DNA of 5,469 nt. Source: JAZGBC01 sp036444495 (GTDB lineage Bacteria; Pseudomonadota; Alphaproteobacteria; Kiloniellales; J153). The position numbers were made by a program, and so were the translations under genes. How positions within the stretch are numbered: position 1 is the first letter of the stretch; each line of letters starts with the position of its first letter. Positions 1 through 5,469 of the stretch are shown here, piece by piece. Location: contig JAZGBC010000222.1 in NCBI GenBank assembly GCA_036444495.1, positions 1 to 5,469 on the forward strand, in the 5' to 3' direction. The notes below the pieces were generated by a model. It did not search any database and was not told the origin of the DNA. It saw only the letters and a program-made list of their open reading frames with translations.

Positions 1-1
1 G

Positions 2-340
2 CAGCTTTGCGTCGAGGGCAATACCGAGGCGGTGGTCGCGCTGCGCAACGCGCTCGACGGGGCGGACATTAGCCTTGTCGAGAGCCTGGCAGCCGTCTTC
101 GGCCCCGTCGCCGGGCTGGCGCGCCGCGTGCTGACGCCGGCCGACCGCCTGTTCCGCCAAGCGAACCGCGACTTGGCGCGGCTGCAGGACGCGTTGCTGG
201 CGCCGGTCGTGGGGCGCTGCAACACCCAGGCCGCGGAGCTCGACGAGTTGAAGGACCAGGTGGCGGCGCTGCGGCGGCGCCAGCGCCACGGCGGCAAGGC
301 GATCCGGGCCGGCGACCGCAGGCGGGTAAATTCGGGATGA
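2..340 (+). CDS. ubiT: UbiT, SCP2-domain accessory factor of O2-independent ubiquinone synthesis (3' part, 5' end outside window)
   Basis: The last 112 codons of a gene that enters from the left edge; the frame is open from base 2. The first residues, LCVEGNTEAVVALRNALDG, match the end of the SCP2 sterol-carrier domain of UbiT/YhbT (E. coli LVIEGDTELGLYVKNLMDA, from memory). Established for the family: UbiT binds isoprenoid lipids and works with UbiU and UbiV in anaerobic ubiquinone synthesis, probably presenting the hydrophobic intermediates. After the SCP2 end come amphipathic helices (about window residues 25-60) and a coiled-coil-like stretch (AAELDELKDQVAALRRR). The tail is very basic, ending AGDRRRVNSG, which could touch membrane lipid or RNA; that is inference. 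A GTG at 32 opens the longest complete ORF, but it lies inside the domain and is not the real start. The stop overlaps the ubiU start as ATGA, which implies translational coupling. Without ubiU next door the fragment would be called only an SCP2-domain protein. Confidence 0.86.
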   Translation, partial: QLCVEGNTEAVVALRNALDGADISLVESLAAVFGPVAGLARRVLTPADRLFRQANRDLARLQDALLAPVVGRCNTQAAELDELKDQVAALRRRQRHGGKAIRAGDRRRVNSG

Positions 341-1329
341 CGGCGGCGCCCCTGGAACTGATCTGTCCGGCGGGCACGCCGGCAGCCCTCAAGGCGGCGG
401 TGGACGCCGGGGCCGATGCGGTCTACCTCGGCTTCCGCGACGAGACCAACGCGCGCAATTTCCCGGGCCTCAACTTCGACGAGGCGGAGTTCCACGCCGG
501 GCTGGGCTATGCCCAGGGACGCGGCTGCCGGGTGTTCGTCGCAATCAACACCTACCCGGCCGCGGGCGCGCCCGGGCCCTGGCATCGCGCCATCGACCTG
601 GCCGCGCAGGCCGGCGCGGACGCGGTCATCCTGGCCGACATCGGCCTGCTCGACTATGCCGCGCAAAGATATCCTGACCTGCGCCGCCACCTCTCGGTCC
701 AGGCCGCCGCGTCGAGCCCGGAGGCGATCCGCTTCTACCACGAGGCCTTCGGCATCAAGCGGGTCGTGCTGCCGCGCGTGCTCACGCTGGCCGAGATCGC
801 CGGGCTGATCCGCGAGTCGCCGGTCGAGACGGAGGTCTTCGCCTTCGGCGGCCTCTGCGTCATGGCCGAGGGACGTTGCCTGCTGTCGGGCTACGCCACC
901 GGCCTGTCACCGAACACCAACGGCGTCTGCTCCCCGGCCAGCCACGTGCGCTACGAGCAGTGCGGGGACCAGCTCGTCGTCCGCCTGGGCGGCGTCATGA
1001 TCGACCGCTTCGAGCCCAACGACCCCGCCGGCTATCCCACGCTGTGCAAGGGCCGTTACGTCGCCGGGGGCCGCGCCGCCTATCTCTTCGAGGAGCCGAC
1101 CTCGCTCAACGTCCTGGGCATCCTGACCGAGCTCAAGGAGGCGGGCGTGACCGCGCTCAAGATCGAGGGACGCCAGCGCGGACGCGCCTATGTCGAGCGC
1201 ATCGTCACCACGTTCCGGTGCGCGGTGGATGCCGCGGCGCGGGGCAAGCCGCTGCCGCCGGAGGAGCTTGCCGCGCTCACCGAAGGCGGGCGCAACACGC
1301 TCGGCGCCTACGCCAAGAGTTGGCAATGA
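337..1329 (+). CDS. ubiU: UbiU, U32-family Fe-S protein for O2-independent ubiquinone ring hydroxylation
   Basis: 330 residues, against 331 for E. coli UbiU (YhbU). The protein begins LELICPAGTPAALKAAVDAG, the typical U32 barrel start. It carries the family signature FAFGGLCVMAEGRCLLSGY at 168-186, SPNTNGVCSP at 191-200, and AGYPTLCKGRY followed by EEPTSLN. Cysteines 174, 181, 198 and 237 correspond to the four [4Fe-4S] ligands of E. coli UbiU (169, 176, 193, 232), each offset by five. Known for the family: UbiU forms a heterodimer with UbiV and is needed for the hydroxylation steps of ubiquinone synthesis when O2 is absent, with prephenate as the reported oxygen source. Despite the name 'peptidase U32', proteolysis is not its role. 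The start is the ATG that overlaps the ubiT stop; the preceding Shine-Dalgarno is weak, as expected for coupled translation. The end TLGAYAKSWQ matches the E. coli terminus TLGAYHRKWQ. A further cysteine at 209 is not a known ligand. RlhA/TrhP-type U32 proteins are longer, so UbiU is the better call. Confidence 0.94.
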   Translation: MTAAPLELICPAGTPAALKAAVDAGADAVYLGFRDETNARNFPGLNFDEAEFHAGLGYAQGRGCRVFVAINTYPAAGAPGPWHRAIDLAAQAGADAVILADIGLLDYAAQRYPDLRRHLSVQAAASSPEAIRFYHEAFGIKRVVLPRVLTLAEIAGLIRESPVETEVFAFGGLCVMAEGRCLLSGYATGLSPNTNGVCSPASHVRYEQCGDQLVVRLGGVMIDRFEPNDPAGYPTLCKGRYVAGGRAAYLFEEPTSLNVLGILTELKEAGVTALKIEGRQRGRAYVERIVTTFRCAVDAAARGKPLPPEELAALTEGGRNTLGAYAKSWQ

Positions 1330-2249
1330 CGGCAGGTGCCGCCAAGCTCACGCTCGGACCACTGCTGTTCAACTGGCCGGCCGAGGCCAGGCGCGACTTC
1401 TATTTCCGCGTCGCCGAGGAAGCACCGGTTGATTCCGTCTGCCTGGGCGAGGTCGTCTGCGCCAAGCGCGCGCCCTTCTTCGCGCCTTACCTGCCCGAGG
1501 TGACCGCGCGCCTGGAGCGGGCGGGCAAGGAGGTCGTCCATTCGACGCCGGCCCTGGTCACGGGCGAGGCGGAGCGCGCGGCGCTGCGCGATCTCGCGGC
1601 CGAACCGGACCGCTTCATCGAGGCCAACGACGTCGCCTGCCTCGGGCTTATCGATGCGCGGCCGCACGCCATCGGCCCCTTCGTCAACGTCTACAACGAA
1701 GGCACCCTCGCCTATCTCGCCCGGCGCGGCGCGGCCCGTGTGACCCTGACTTTCGATCTGTCCCGGGACTCGATGCAAGAGCTGGCCAAGGCGGCCGGGC
1801 CGGTGGAGCTGGAGGTGCAGGTCTTCGGCCGGACGCCGCTCGCCATCTCGGCGCGCTGCTACCACGCGCGCGCCCACGGCCTGCACAAGAACTCTTGCCA
1901 GTACGTCTGCGCCGACGACCCCGACGGGATGGGCCTGGACAGCCTCGACAGCCTGCCGTTCCTGGCGGTCAACGGCACCCAGACCCTGTCCTACACGATC
2001 GGCAATCTGGTGGCCGAACTGGACGAGCTGCGCGCCATGGGAATCGGGCGCTTCCGCCTGTCGCCGCAGCAGGCCGACATGGTCGCCGTCGCCGAGACCT
2101 TTCGCGCCGTGCTCGACCGGCGCCAGGGCCCGGCCGAGGCCGCGGCGCGGCTTGCCGAGCTGACCCCCTTCGCGCCCTTCGCCAACGGCTTCTATCACGG
2201 GCGCCCGGGCATGGCCCTGGTCGGCGGGGACATGGCCCAGGCCGAGTAA
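1326..2249 (+). CDS. ubiV: UbiV, U32-family Fe-S partner of UbiU
   Basis: 307 residues, a little longer than E. coli UbiV (292). The start ATG overlaps the ubiU stop (ATGA), with AAGAG at 1315-1319, six bases upstream, as a plausible ribosome binding site. The frame is open back to 876, but that upstream part is ubiU read out of phase. Recognisable segments are LGPLLFNWPAE near the N-terminus, LGEVVCAKR at 40-48, SARCYHAR at 175-182, NSCQYVCADDPDG at 189-201, NGTQTLSYTIGNL and RLSPQQAD. The Fe-S ligands of E. coli UbiV (C39, C180, C193, C197) correspond to C45, C178, C191 and C195 here, with the 13- and 4-residue spacings kept. C39 here is an extra cysteine six residues before the ligand, not the ligand itself. 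Role by family: heterodimer with UbiU for O2-independent ring hydroxylation in the cytosol. The C-terminal NGFYHGRPGMALV matches the family ending; the last residues are variable. Confidence 0.94.
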   Translation: MTAGAAKLTLGPLLFNWPAEARRDFYFRVAEEAPVDSVCLGEVVCAKRAPFFAPYLPEVTARLERAGKEVVHSTPALVTGEAERAALRDLAAEPDRFIEANDVACLGLIDARPHAIGPFVNVYNEGTLAYLARRGAARVTLTFDLSRDSMQELAKAAGPVELEVQVFGRTPLAISARCYHARAHGLHKNSCQYVCADDPDGMGLDSLDSLPFLAVNGTQTLSYTIGNLVAELDELRAMGIGRFRLSPQQADMVAVAETFRAVLDRRQGPAEAAARLAELTPFAPFANGFYHGRPGMALVGGDMAQAE

Positions 2250-2349
2250 TAGCAAGTCTCGTCGATACGAACCGCGCTCACGGCCCCTGCCCCGGGCGGG
2301 CCGACTCGTGCTAGCCTCACGCGGGGACAGGCCAAGGAACGAATCGCAG
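2250..2349 (+). promoter_or_regulatory. ubiV-rmuC spacer: GC hairpin, weak promoter-like sequence and rmuC ribosome binding site
   Basis: This 100-base gap separates the ubi cassette from rmuC. An inverted repeat CGGCCC (2281-2286) / GGGCCG (2298-2303) with an 11-base loop could fold, but no T-run follows, so it is at best a weak or factor-assisted terminator. TAGCCT at 2312-2317 resembles an alphaproteobacterial -10 box. The nearest -35-like hexamer, CTGCCC at 2287-2292, is 19 bases away and overlaps the hairpin, so the promoter is only a suggestion. AAGGA at 2334-2338 lies 11 bases before the ATG at 2350 and supports that start over the in-frame GTG at 2308. The gap suggests rmuC may be transcribed separately from ubiTUV. 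Confidence 0.3.
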
Positions 2350-3477
2350 ATGGACATCACCCCGATACTGGCCATCGCAGCGGCCATGGTCGCCGTGGTT
2401 TTGCTCGTCCTGCTGGTCACACACGGACGCGCCCGGGGCGCGGGCGAGGCGGGCGAGCTGGCCGGGCGCCTCGCTCAGATGGCCGAGGCCCAGGCCGCGG
2501 CCCAGGCCCAGCTCGCCGAGCGCCTGCAAGCCCAGGAGCGCGCCGTCACCAAGGCGGTGGAGGAGCGCCTGGAGTCCTTCTCCAAGCGCGTGGGCGACCG
2601 GCTTCAGGAGTCGGCCACCAAGAGCCAGGGCGTGCTCGCGGAACTGCGCGAGCGCCTGGTGGTGATCGACAAGGCGCAGAAGAACATCACCGAGCTTTCG
2701 AGCCAGGTGGTGGGCCTGCAGGACATCCTGGCCAACAAGCAGGCGCGCGGGGCCTTCGGCGAGGTGCAGCTGCGCGATATCGTGGAGGCGGTGCTGCCGC
2801 CCTCGGCCTACGCTTTCCAGGTAACGCTCACCAACGCCAAGCGGGCCGACTGCCTGCTCAAGCTGCCCAATCCGCCCGGCGCCATCGTCATCGATTCCAA
2901 ATTCCCGCTGGAGAGTTACGTCGCCCTGCGCGAAGCGCGCGAGGAACCGGCCATCACCAACGCGCGCCGGGCCTTCGCCGCCGACGTGCGCAAGCACGTG
3001 GCCGACATCGCCGAGAAATACATCGTGCCCGGGGAGACCGCCGAATCGGCGCTCATGTTCCTGCCCAGCGAGGCGGTCTATGCCGAGCTGCACGCCAGCT
3101 TCCGCGGGGTGGTGGAGGACTCCTACCGGGCGCGGGTCTGGATCGTCTCGCCCACCACGCTCATGGCCACGCTGAATACGATACGCGCCATTTTGAAAGA
3201 CGTGCGCATGCGCGAGCAGGCCGGCGTGATCCAGACCGAGGTCATGACCTTGCTCAAGGACGTGACCCGCCTGGATGACCGGGTGGGCAAGCTGCAGAGC
3301 CACTTCAACCAGGCGACCGACGACCTGCGCCAAATCCGCATCTCCACCGACAAGGTGACCAAGCGCGGCGATCGCATCGTGGAACTGGAGCTGGAAGACG
3401 ACGAGGCGGAGGCGGAACCCGAGGCGCTCGCGCCCGCCGCGCGGCGTATTCCGACCGATGAACCGGTTATCGATTAA
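2350..3477 (+). CDS. rmuC: RmuC family protein, membrane-anchored coiled coil with PD-(D/E)XK-like nuclease core
   Basis: 375 residues, shorter than E. coli RmuC (about 475) but of a length I would accept for this family. Residues 4-24 (ITPILAIAAAMVAVVLLVLLV less the ends) form one hydrophobic N-terminal anchor. Residues about 30-125 are Ala/Glu/Arg/Gln-rich heptad-like coiled coil. The RmuC core follows: GAFGE at 134-138, RADCLLKLP with D167, and IVIDSKFPLESY with D182 and K184. The E...D...DxK arrangement fits a PD-(D/E)XK-type nuclease fold. Further family blocks are FLPSEAVYAELH and ARVWIVSPTTLMATLNTIRAILKD (first part about 253-260). The C-terminus is acidic (ELELEDDEAEAEPE), a variable tail. 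Known role: limits recombination at short inverted repeats in E. coli; the exact biochemical activity is not well settled. The start at 2350 puts the membrane segment at the N-terminus and has AAGGA upstream; the GTG at 2308 would add 14 charged residues ahead of the anchor. The gene converges on recR, another recombination gene. Confidence 0.93.
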   Translation: MDITPILAIAAAMVAVVLLVLLVTHGRARGAGEAGELAGRLAQMAEAQAAAQAQLAERLQAQERAVTKAVEERLESFSKRVGDRLQESATKSQGVLAELRERLVVIDKAQKNITELSSQVVGLQDILANKQARGAFGEVQLRDIVEAVLPPSAYAFQVTLTNAKRADCLLKLPNPPGAIVIDSKFPLESYVALREAREEPAITNARRAFAADVRKHVADIAEKYIVPGETAESALMFLPSEAVYAELHASFRGVVEDSYRARVWIVSPTTLMATLNTIRAILKDVRMREQAGVIQTEVMTLLKDVTRLDDRVGKLQSHFNQATDDLRQIRISTDKVTKRGDRIVELELEDDEAEAEPEALAPAARRIPTDEPVID

Positions 3478-3579
3478 GGGAATCTCCGCACTTTATTGCG
3501 CGATTGTCTGGAACGTATAACTGCTAGCTAACTAGCAGAAAACACTACAATTATCTCCGATAAACTTATTATCGATTAA
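3467..3579. repeat. 11-bp direct repeats bounding the rmuC/recR spacer
   Basis: TTATCGATTAA occurs at 3467-3477 and again, identically, at 3569-3579, a period of 102 bases. The first copy encodes the end of RmuC (Val-Ile-Asp-stop); the second overlaps the recR stop codon on the other strand. Both contain ATCGAT. The segment between them (3478-3568) is AT-rich compared with the genes. The layout resembles a target duplication around a short insert, but no terminal inverted repeats of the enclosed segment were found, so origin is uncertain. The second copy also overlaps the perfect palindrome CGATTAATCG at 3573-3582. Confidence 0.6.
3521..3538. terminator. Hairpin between convergent rmuC and recR, candidate bidirectional terminator
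   Basis: CTGCTAG (3521-3527) and CTAGCAG (3532-3538) form a perfect 7-bp stem with a CTAA loop. It lies 43 bases after the rmuC stop and 37 bases after the recR stop. On the - strand it is followed by TTATACGTT, a poor T-tract, which could serve recR. On the + strand it is followed by AAAACAC, so for rmuC it is not a standard intrinsic terminator. The stem has only moderate GC. The position between convergent genes is the best argument for a terminator role. Confidence 0.45.
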
Positions 3580-4262
3580 TCGGCTAACGCCGGGCGCCGG
3601 GCCTTGAGCGCCGCGCTCAGCGTGCCGTCGTCCAGATAATCCAGCTCCCCGCCCATGGGCACGCCCTGGGCCAGGCGCGTGACGGCCACAGCCGTCCCCG
3701 CCAGGCGCTCGGCGATGTAATGGGCCGTGGTCTGGCCGTCCACCGTGGTGCTCAAGGCCAGGATCACCTCGGCCACCTTGGGCCCCGCCACGCCTCCGCT
3801 GTCGGCCGGGGGGCCCGGCACGCCGCCGTTGCCGGCCGGGGGTCCCGGCGCCCCGCCGTTGCCGGCCGGGCCCAGACGCTCGAGCAGCTTGCCGATCCGG
3901 AGCTGTTCGGGCCCGCGCCCCTCGATCGCGGAGAGCGTGCCGCCGAGGACATGGTAGGTGCCCTTGAAGGCGCCGCTGCGCTCGATGGCCCAGAGGTCGC
4001 CCACCTCCTCCACGACGCAGATCAGGCTCCCATCGCGCCTGGGGTCGCGGCAGACGGCGCAGGGGTCGCTGGTATCCAGGTTGCCGCAGGTAGAGCAGGC
4101 GCGGATGTTCTCCGCCGCCTGGCGGATGGCCTCGGCCAACGGCTGCATCAGGGTCTCGGGCTTCTTGATCATCTGCAGGGCCGCCCGGCGCGCCGAGCGC
4201 GGCCCCAGCCCGGGCAGGCGGGCCAGCAACTGGATCAGACGGTCGATCTCGCTCAGGGTCAT
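3576..4262 (-). CDS. recR: RecR recombination mediator, with a repeat insertion in the Toprim domain
   Basis: 228 residues, against about 200 for typical RecR. Order of domains: helix-hairpin-helix with LARLPGLGPRSARRAAL (13-29); zinc finger C56-x2-C59...C68-x2-C71; Toprim from ICVVEEVGDLWAIE (81-94, acidic E85/E86) through GPEQLRIGKLLERL and VAEVILALSTTVDGQTTAHYIAE; and the C-terminal GVPMGGELDYLDDGTLSAAL. Known role: a ring-like clamp that, with RecF and RecO, loads RecA on SSB-coated single-stranded DNA in gap repair. Residues 131-161 have no counterpart in E. coli RecR, where LEQRLAEEK leads straight into ITEVILA; they are about three copies of a 10-residue GPPAGNGGVP-like unit. The start is fixed: the ybaB stop TGA is in the same frame 27 bases upstream and no other start codon lies between. 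An AAAGG is too far (about 18 bases) for an ideal ribosome site, so coupling to ybaB translation is likely. All core motifs are intact, so the protein is probably functional. Confidence 0.95.
   Translation of the reverse strand: MTLSEIDRLIQLLARLPGLGPRSARRAALQMIKKPETLMQPLAEAIRQAAENIRACSTCGNLDTSDPCAVCRDPRRDGSLICVVEEVGDLWAIERSGAFKGTYHVLGGTLSAIEGRGPEQLRIGKLLERLGPAGNGGAPGPPAGNGGVPGPPADSGGVAGPKVAEVILALSTTVDGQTTAHYIAERLAGTAVAVTRLAQGVPMGGELDYLDDGTLSAALKARRPALAD
3781..3873. repeat. 30-bp minisatellite inside recR
   Basis: About three copies of a 30-base unit. 3801-3830 and 3831-3860 differ at four positions (GTCGGCCGGG... against GCCGGCCGGG...). A partial copy starts at 3861 with GCCGGCCGGG and lacks three bases before CCC. 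The 3781-3800 segment matches the second half of the unit with about four changes. Because the unit is ten codons and the missing piece is one codon, the recR frame is kept. On the coding strand it encodes Gly-Pro-Pro-Ala-Gly-Asn-Gly-Gly-Val-Pro-like decapeptides (RecR residues 131-159, DNA 3786-3872). The divergence between copies suggests the duplication is not brand new. Confidence 0.88.
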
Positions 4263-4286
4263 ATCGGGCCGGCCAGGGACCTTTGC

Positions 4287-4610
4287 TCACATGGGCAGCT
4301 TGAAGCCGGGCGGCAGGTCGATCCCGCCCGTTAGTTCGCGCATGCGCTCGGCCACCTGGGCCTCCACCTTGGCCTTGGCGTCATTGGTCGCGGCCACGAT
4401 CAAATCCTCCAGCACCTCCACGTCATCGGCGTTGAGCAGCCCCGGGTCGATCTTGACCCCGCGCATCTCGCCCTTGCCGTTGAGCGTCACGCTCACCATG
4501 CCGCCGCCGGCCACGCCGCTGACCTCGGCCCCGGCCAGTTTCTCCTGCAACTCCGCCATCCTGGCCTGCATCTCCTGGGCCTGCTTGAGCATCTGGCCGA
4601 GGTTCTTCAT
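4287..4610 (-). CDS. ybaB: YbaB/EbfC family nucleoid-associated DNA-binding protein
   Basis: 107 residues, the normal family length (about 100-110). It starts MKNLGQMLKQAQEMQARMAE, the characteristic long first helix. A central beta section follows (VAGGGMVSVTLNGKGEMRGVKIDPGLL, about 33-60, with the G-rich turn), then the second long helix DVEVLEDLIVAATNDAKAKV and the tail GIDLPPGFKLPM. Known for the family: a homodimer with a tweezer-like shape that binds DNA, contributes to nucleoid structure and in some species regulates genes. It lies between dnaX and recR as in most bacteria. The start ATG overlaps the dnaX stop (ATGA), and GGGGGAG at 4621-4627, ten bases upstream, is a good Shine-Dalgarno that lies within dnaX. 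Linkage to replication and repair genes is conserved, but a direct role for YbaB in RecR function is not established by this sequence. Confidence 0.95.
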   Translation of the reverse strand: MKNLGQMLKQAQEMQARMAELQEKLAGAEVSGVAGGGMVSVTLNGKGEMRGVKIDPGLLNADDVEVLEDLIVAATNDAKAKVEAQVAERMRELTGGIDLPPGFKLPM

Positions 4611-5469
4611 GGCTGTCCGTCTCCCCCGTCTTGCGGCGCCCCGGCCGGCGCGGGTTCGCGCGCCGCATCGGGTGCCGGCTGCTTATCTTCGCCGGCCGCT
4701 TCGCCGGCCTTCGCGCCCGTATCGCGCCGCGCCACCAGCTTGGCGCCGGGGAAGGCCTCCATGGCCGCGCTCACCAGGGGATGGGCCAGCGCCGCCTCGC
4801 GCAGCGCCGCTTCCTTGGCGCGCGCCTGCTCGCCGAGGGTGGGGGCGCCCTCTTCGCTGGATACGGTGACCATCCAGCGCGTATTCGTGGCCTGTTGCAG
4901 GAACTCGCCCAGCTGCCCGGCGAGCCTGGCCGGCGCGCGCTTGCCCAGGTTGAGCTCGATGCGCCCGGGCTCGAAGCGCAGCAGGTGCACGTCCTGGATC
5001 AGGTGGTTGGCCAAGCGCTGTTCGCCACGCGACCGGGCGAGCTCGATCACCGCCTCGAAGCTTTCGGGGTTTTGCGCCCGCGGCCCGGTTTTGGCCGGTT
5101 CCGGGGCGGGCGCGGGCTCGGGGTCGAGTTGCGGGGCGAGCGCGGCCTGGGTCCCGCCGTCGCCCGGCGGTGCCAGGGGTTCGGCCGCGCCGCCCACGGG
5201 CAGGCTCGCCTGGCCCCCAGCAGACTCCCGTACCTCGCCGCCCGCTGCGCCGCCCGCCGCGGCGCCACCCTTGGGGGCGCCCTCGCCGTCGAGACGGGCG
5301 ACAAGCTCGGCGGGGGTGGGCAGATCGCTCGCATGGGTCAGGCGGATGAGCACCATCTCGGCGGCCTGCAACTGCGCCGGCGCGTTGCGCACCTCGGAAA
5401 GCCCCTTGAGCAGCATCTGCCAGACCCGCGAGAGCACCGGCATGGTGAGCTTTTCCGCCAGCGCCCTGC
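4607..5469 (-). CDS. dnaX: DNA polymerase III gamma/tau subunit, C-terminal part (5' end outside window)
   Basis: About 286 C-terminal residues of a gene entering from the right edge; the frame is open to the window end, where it reads RALAEKLT before the internal Met at 5443. That Met begins LSRVWQMLLKGLSEVRNAPAQ, the end of clamp-loader domain III (collar), and is not a start. Numbered from it: 1-52 collar end, with AAEMVLIRLTHASDLPTPAELV; 55-122 a Gly/Ala/Pro-rich flexible linker; 125-243 the tau C-terminal domain (NPESFEAVIELARSRGEQRL, then HPLVSAAMEAFPGAKLV); and 245-278 a low-complexity tail. Known role: tau bridges the clamp loader, the DnaB helicase and the polymerase alpha subunit at the replication fork. 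Presence of the tau-specific domain shows the full-length tau form is encoded. Whether a shorter gamma form is made by frameshifting cannot be judged, because the ATPase region and much of the gene lie outside the window. The stop overlaps the ybaB start. Confidence 0.93.
   Translation of the reverse strand, partial: RALAEKLTMPVLSRVWQMLLKGLSEVRNAPAQLQAAEMVLIRLTHASDLPTPAELVARLDGEGAPKGGAAAGGAAGGEVRESAGGQASLPVGGAAEPLAPPGDGGTQAALAPQLDPEPAPAPEPAKTGPRAQNPESFEAVIELARSRGEQRLANHLIQDVHLLRFEPGRIELNLGKRAPARLAGQLGEFLQQATNTRWMVTVSSEEGAPTLGEQARAKEAALREAALAHPLVSAAMEAFPGAKLVARRDTGAKAGEAAGEDKQPAPDAAREPAPAGAPQDGGDGQP
4687..4710. repeat. 12-bp tandem duplication in the dnaX tail
   Basis: CTTCGCCGGCCG (4687-4698) is followed directly by CTTCGCCGGCCT (4699-4710), eleven of twelve bases identical. 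On the coding strand this gives Ala-Gly-Glu-Ala-Ala-Gly-Glu just after the tau C-terminal domain. The unit is four codons, so the frame is kept. It marks the disordered tail as a place of small repeat expansion. Confidence 0.7.

Noticed and set aside
2281..2303. Intrinsic terminator after ubiV
   Set aside because: The 6-bp GC stem has an 11-base loop and no following T-run, so it was kept only as a weak structural note in the spacer entry.
1308..2420. 370-codon open frame on the - strand across ubiV
   Set aside because: It is a shadow of ubiV in GC-rich DNA. The product is low in recognisable motifs, and the + strand protein has clear UbiV motifs and cysteines.
2317..3333. 338-codon open frame on the - strand across rmuC
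   Set aside because: Antisense shadow. The His/Leu/Gly-rich translation is typical of reversed coding sequence, and the + strand gives a clear RmuC.
3496..3521. Promoter-like TTGCGC ... TATAAC in the AT-rich spacer
   Set aside because: The hexamers are only 14 bases apart and there is no gene downstream on that strand, since the region lies between convergent genes.
3781..3873. Possible CRISPR array or regulatory repeat array
   Set aside because: The copies are directly adjacent with no unique spacers, the period is a multiple of three, and the tract is translated in frame in recR.
3532..4290. 252-codon - strand frame starting at the ATG just before the recR start
   Set aside because: It is recR read one base out of phase. 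The Arg/Gly/Pro-rich translation contains none of the RecR motifs.
3958..4869. 303-codon open frame on the + strand across recR, ybaB and dnaX
   Set aside because: It crosses three well-supported genes on the other strand and its translation is Ser/Arg/Pro-rich with no motif.
5443..5469. Met at 5443 as the start of a separate short protein
   Set aside because: The frame stays open to the window edge and the upstream residues RALAEKLT continue the DnaX domain III sequence, so this Met is internal.

Overview
The window looks like chromosomal DNA of a GC-rich Alphaproteobacterium. Codon use is strongly G/C-ending throughout, the RecR N-terminus (EIDRLIQLLARLPGLGPRSARRAAL) is of the type common in that class, and the organism carries the genes for oxygen-independent ubiquinone synthesis, so it makes ubiquinone and probably meets low oxygen. 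A family such as Rhodospirillales is plausible, but I cannot fix the taxon from sequence alone.

Left half, + strand: the 3' end of ubiT (SCP2-type lipid-binding accessory protein), then ubiU and ubiV (U32 'peptidase-like' Fe-S proteins). The three reading frames are chained by two ATGA stop/start overlaps. Together they form the UbiT-UbiU-UbiV cassette, which supports hydroxylation of the ubiquinone ring without O2. All four cluster cysteines of both UbiU and UbiV are present. After about 100 bases comes rmuC, a membrane-anchored coiled-coil protein with a PD-(D/E)XK-like nuclease core.

Right half, - strand: dnaX (C-terminal part of DNA polymerase III gamma/tau, running off the right edge), ybaB/ebfC (nucleoid-associated protein) and recR (RecFOR recombination mediator). 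This is the widely conserved dnaX-ybaB-recR replication/repair operon. dnaX and ybaB overlap by ATGA, and recR follows ybaB by 24 bases.

rmuC and recR converge on a short spacer of about 40% GC that contrasts sharply with the genes. It holds a perfect 7-bp stem hairpin and is bounded by two copies of an 11-bp direct repeat, which overlap the stop codons of the two genes.

I see no new multi-gene system, CRISPR array, tRNA, rRNA or transposase. The most unusual feature is a roughly three-copy 30-bp minisatellite inside recR. It adds about 30 collagen-like Gly/Pro-rich residues to the Toprim domain without breaking the frame.
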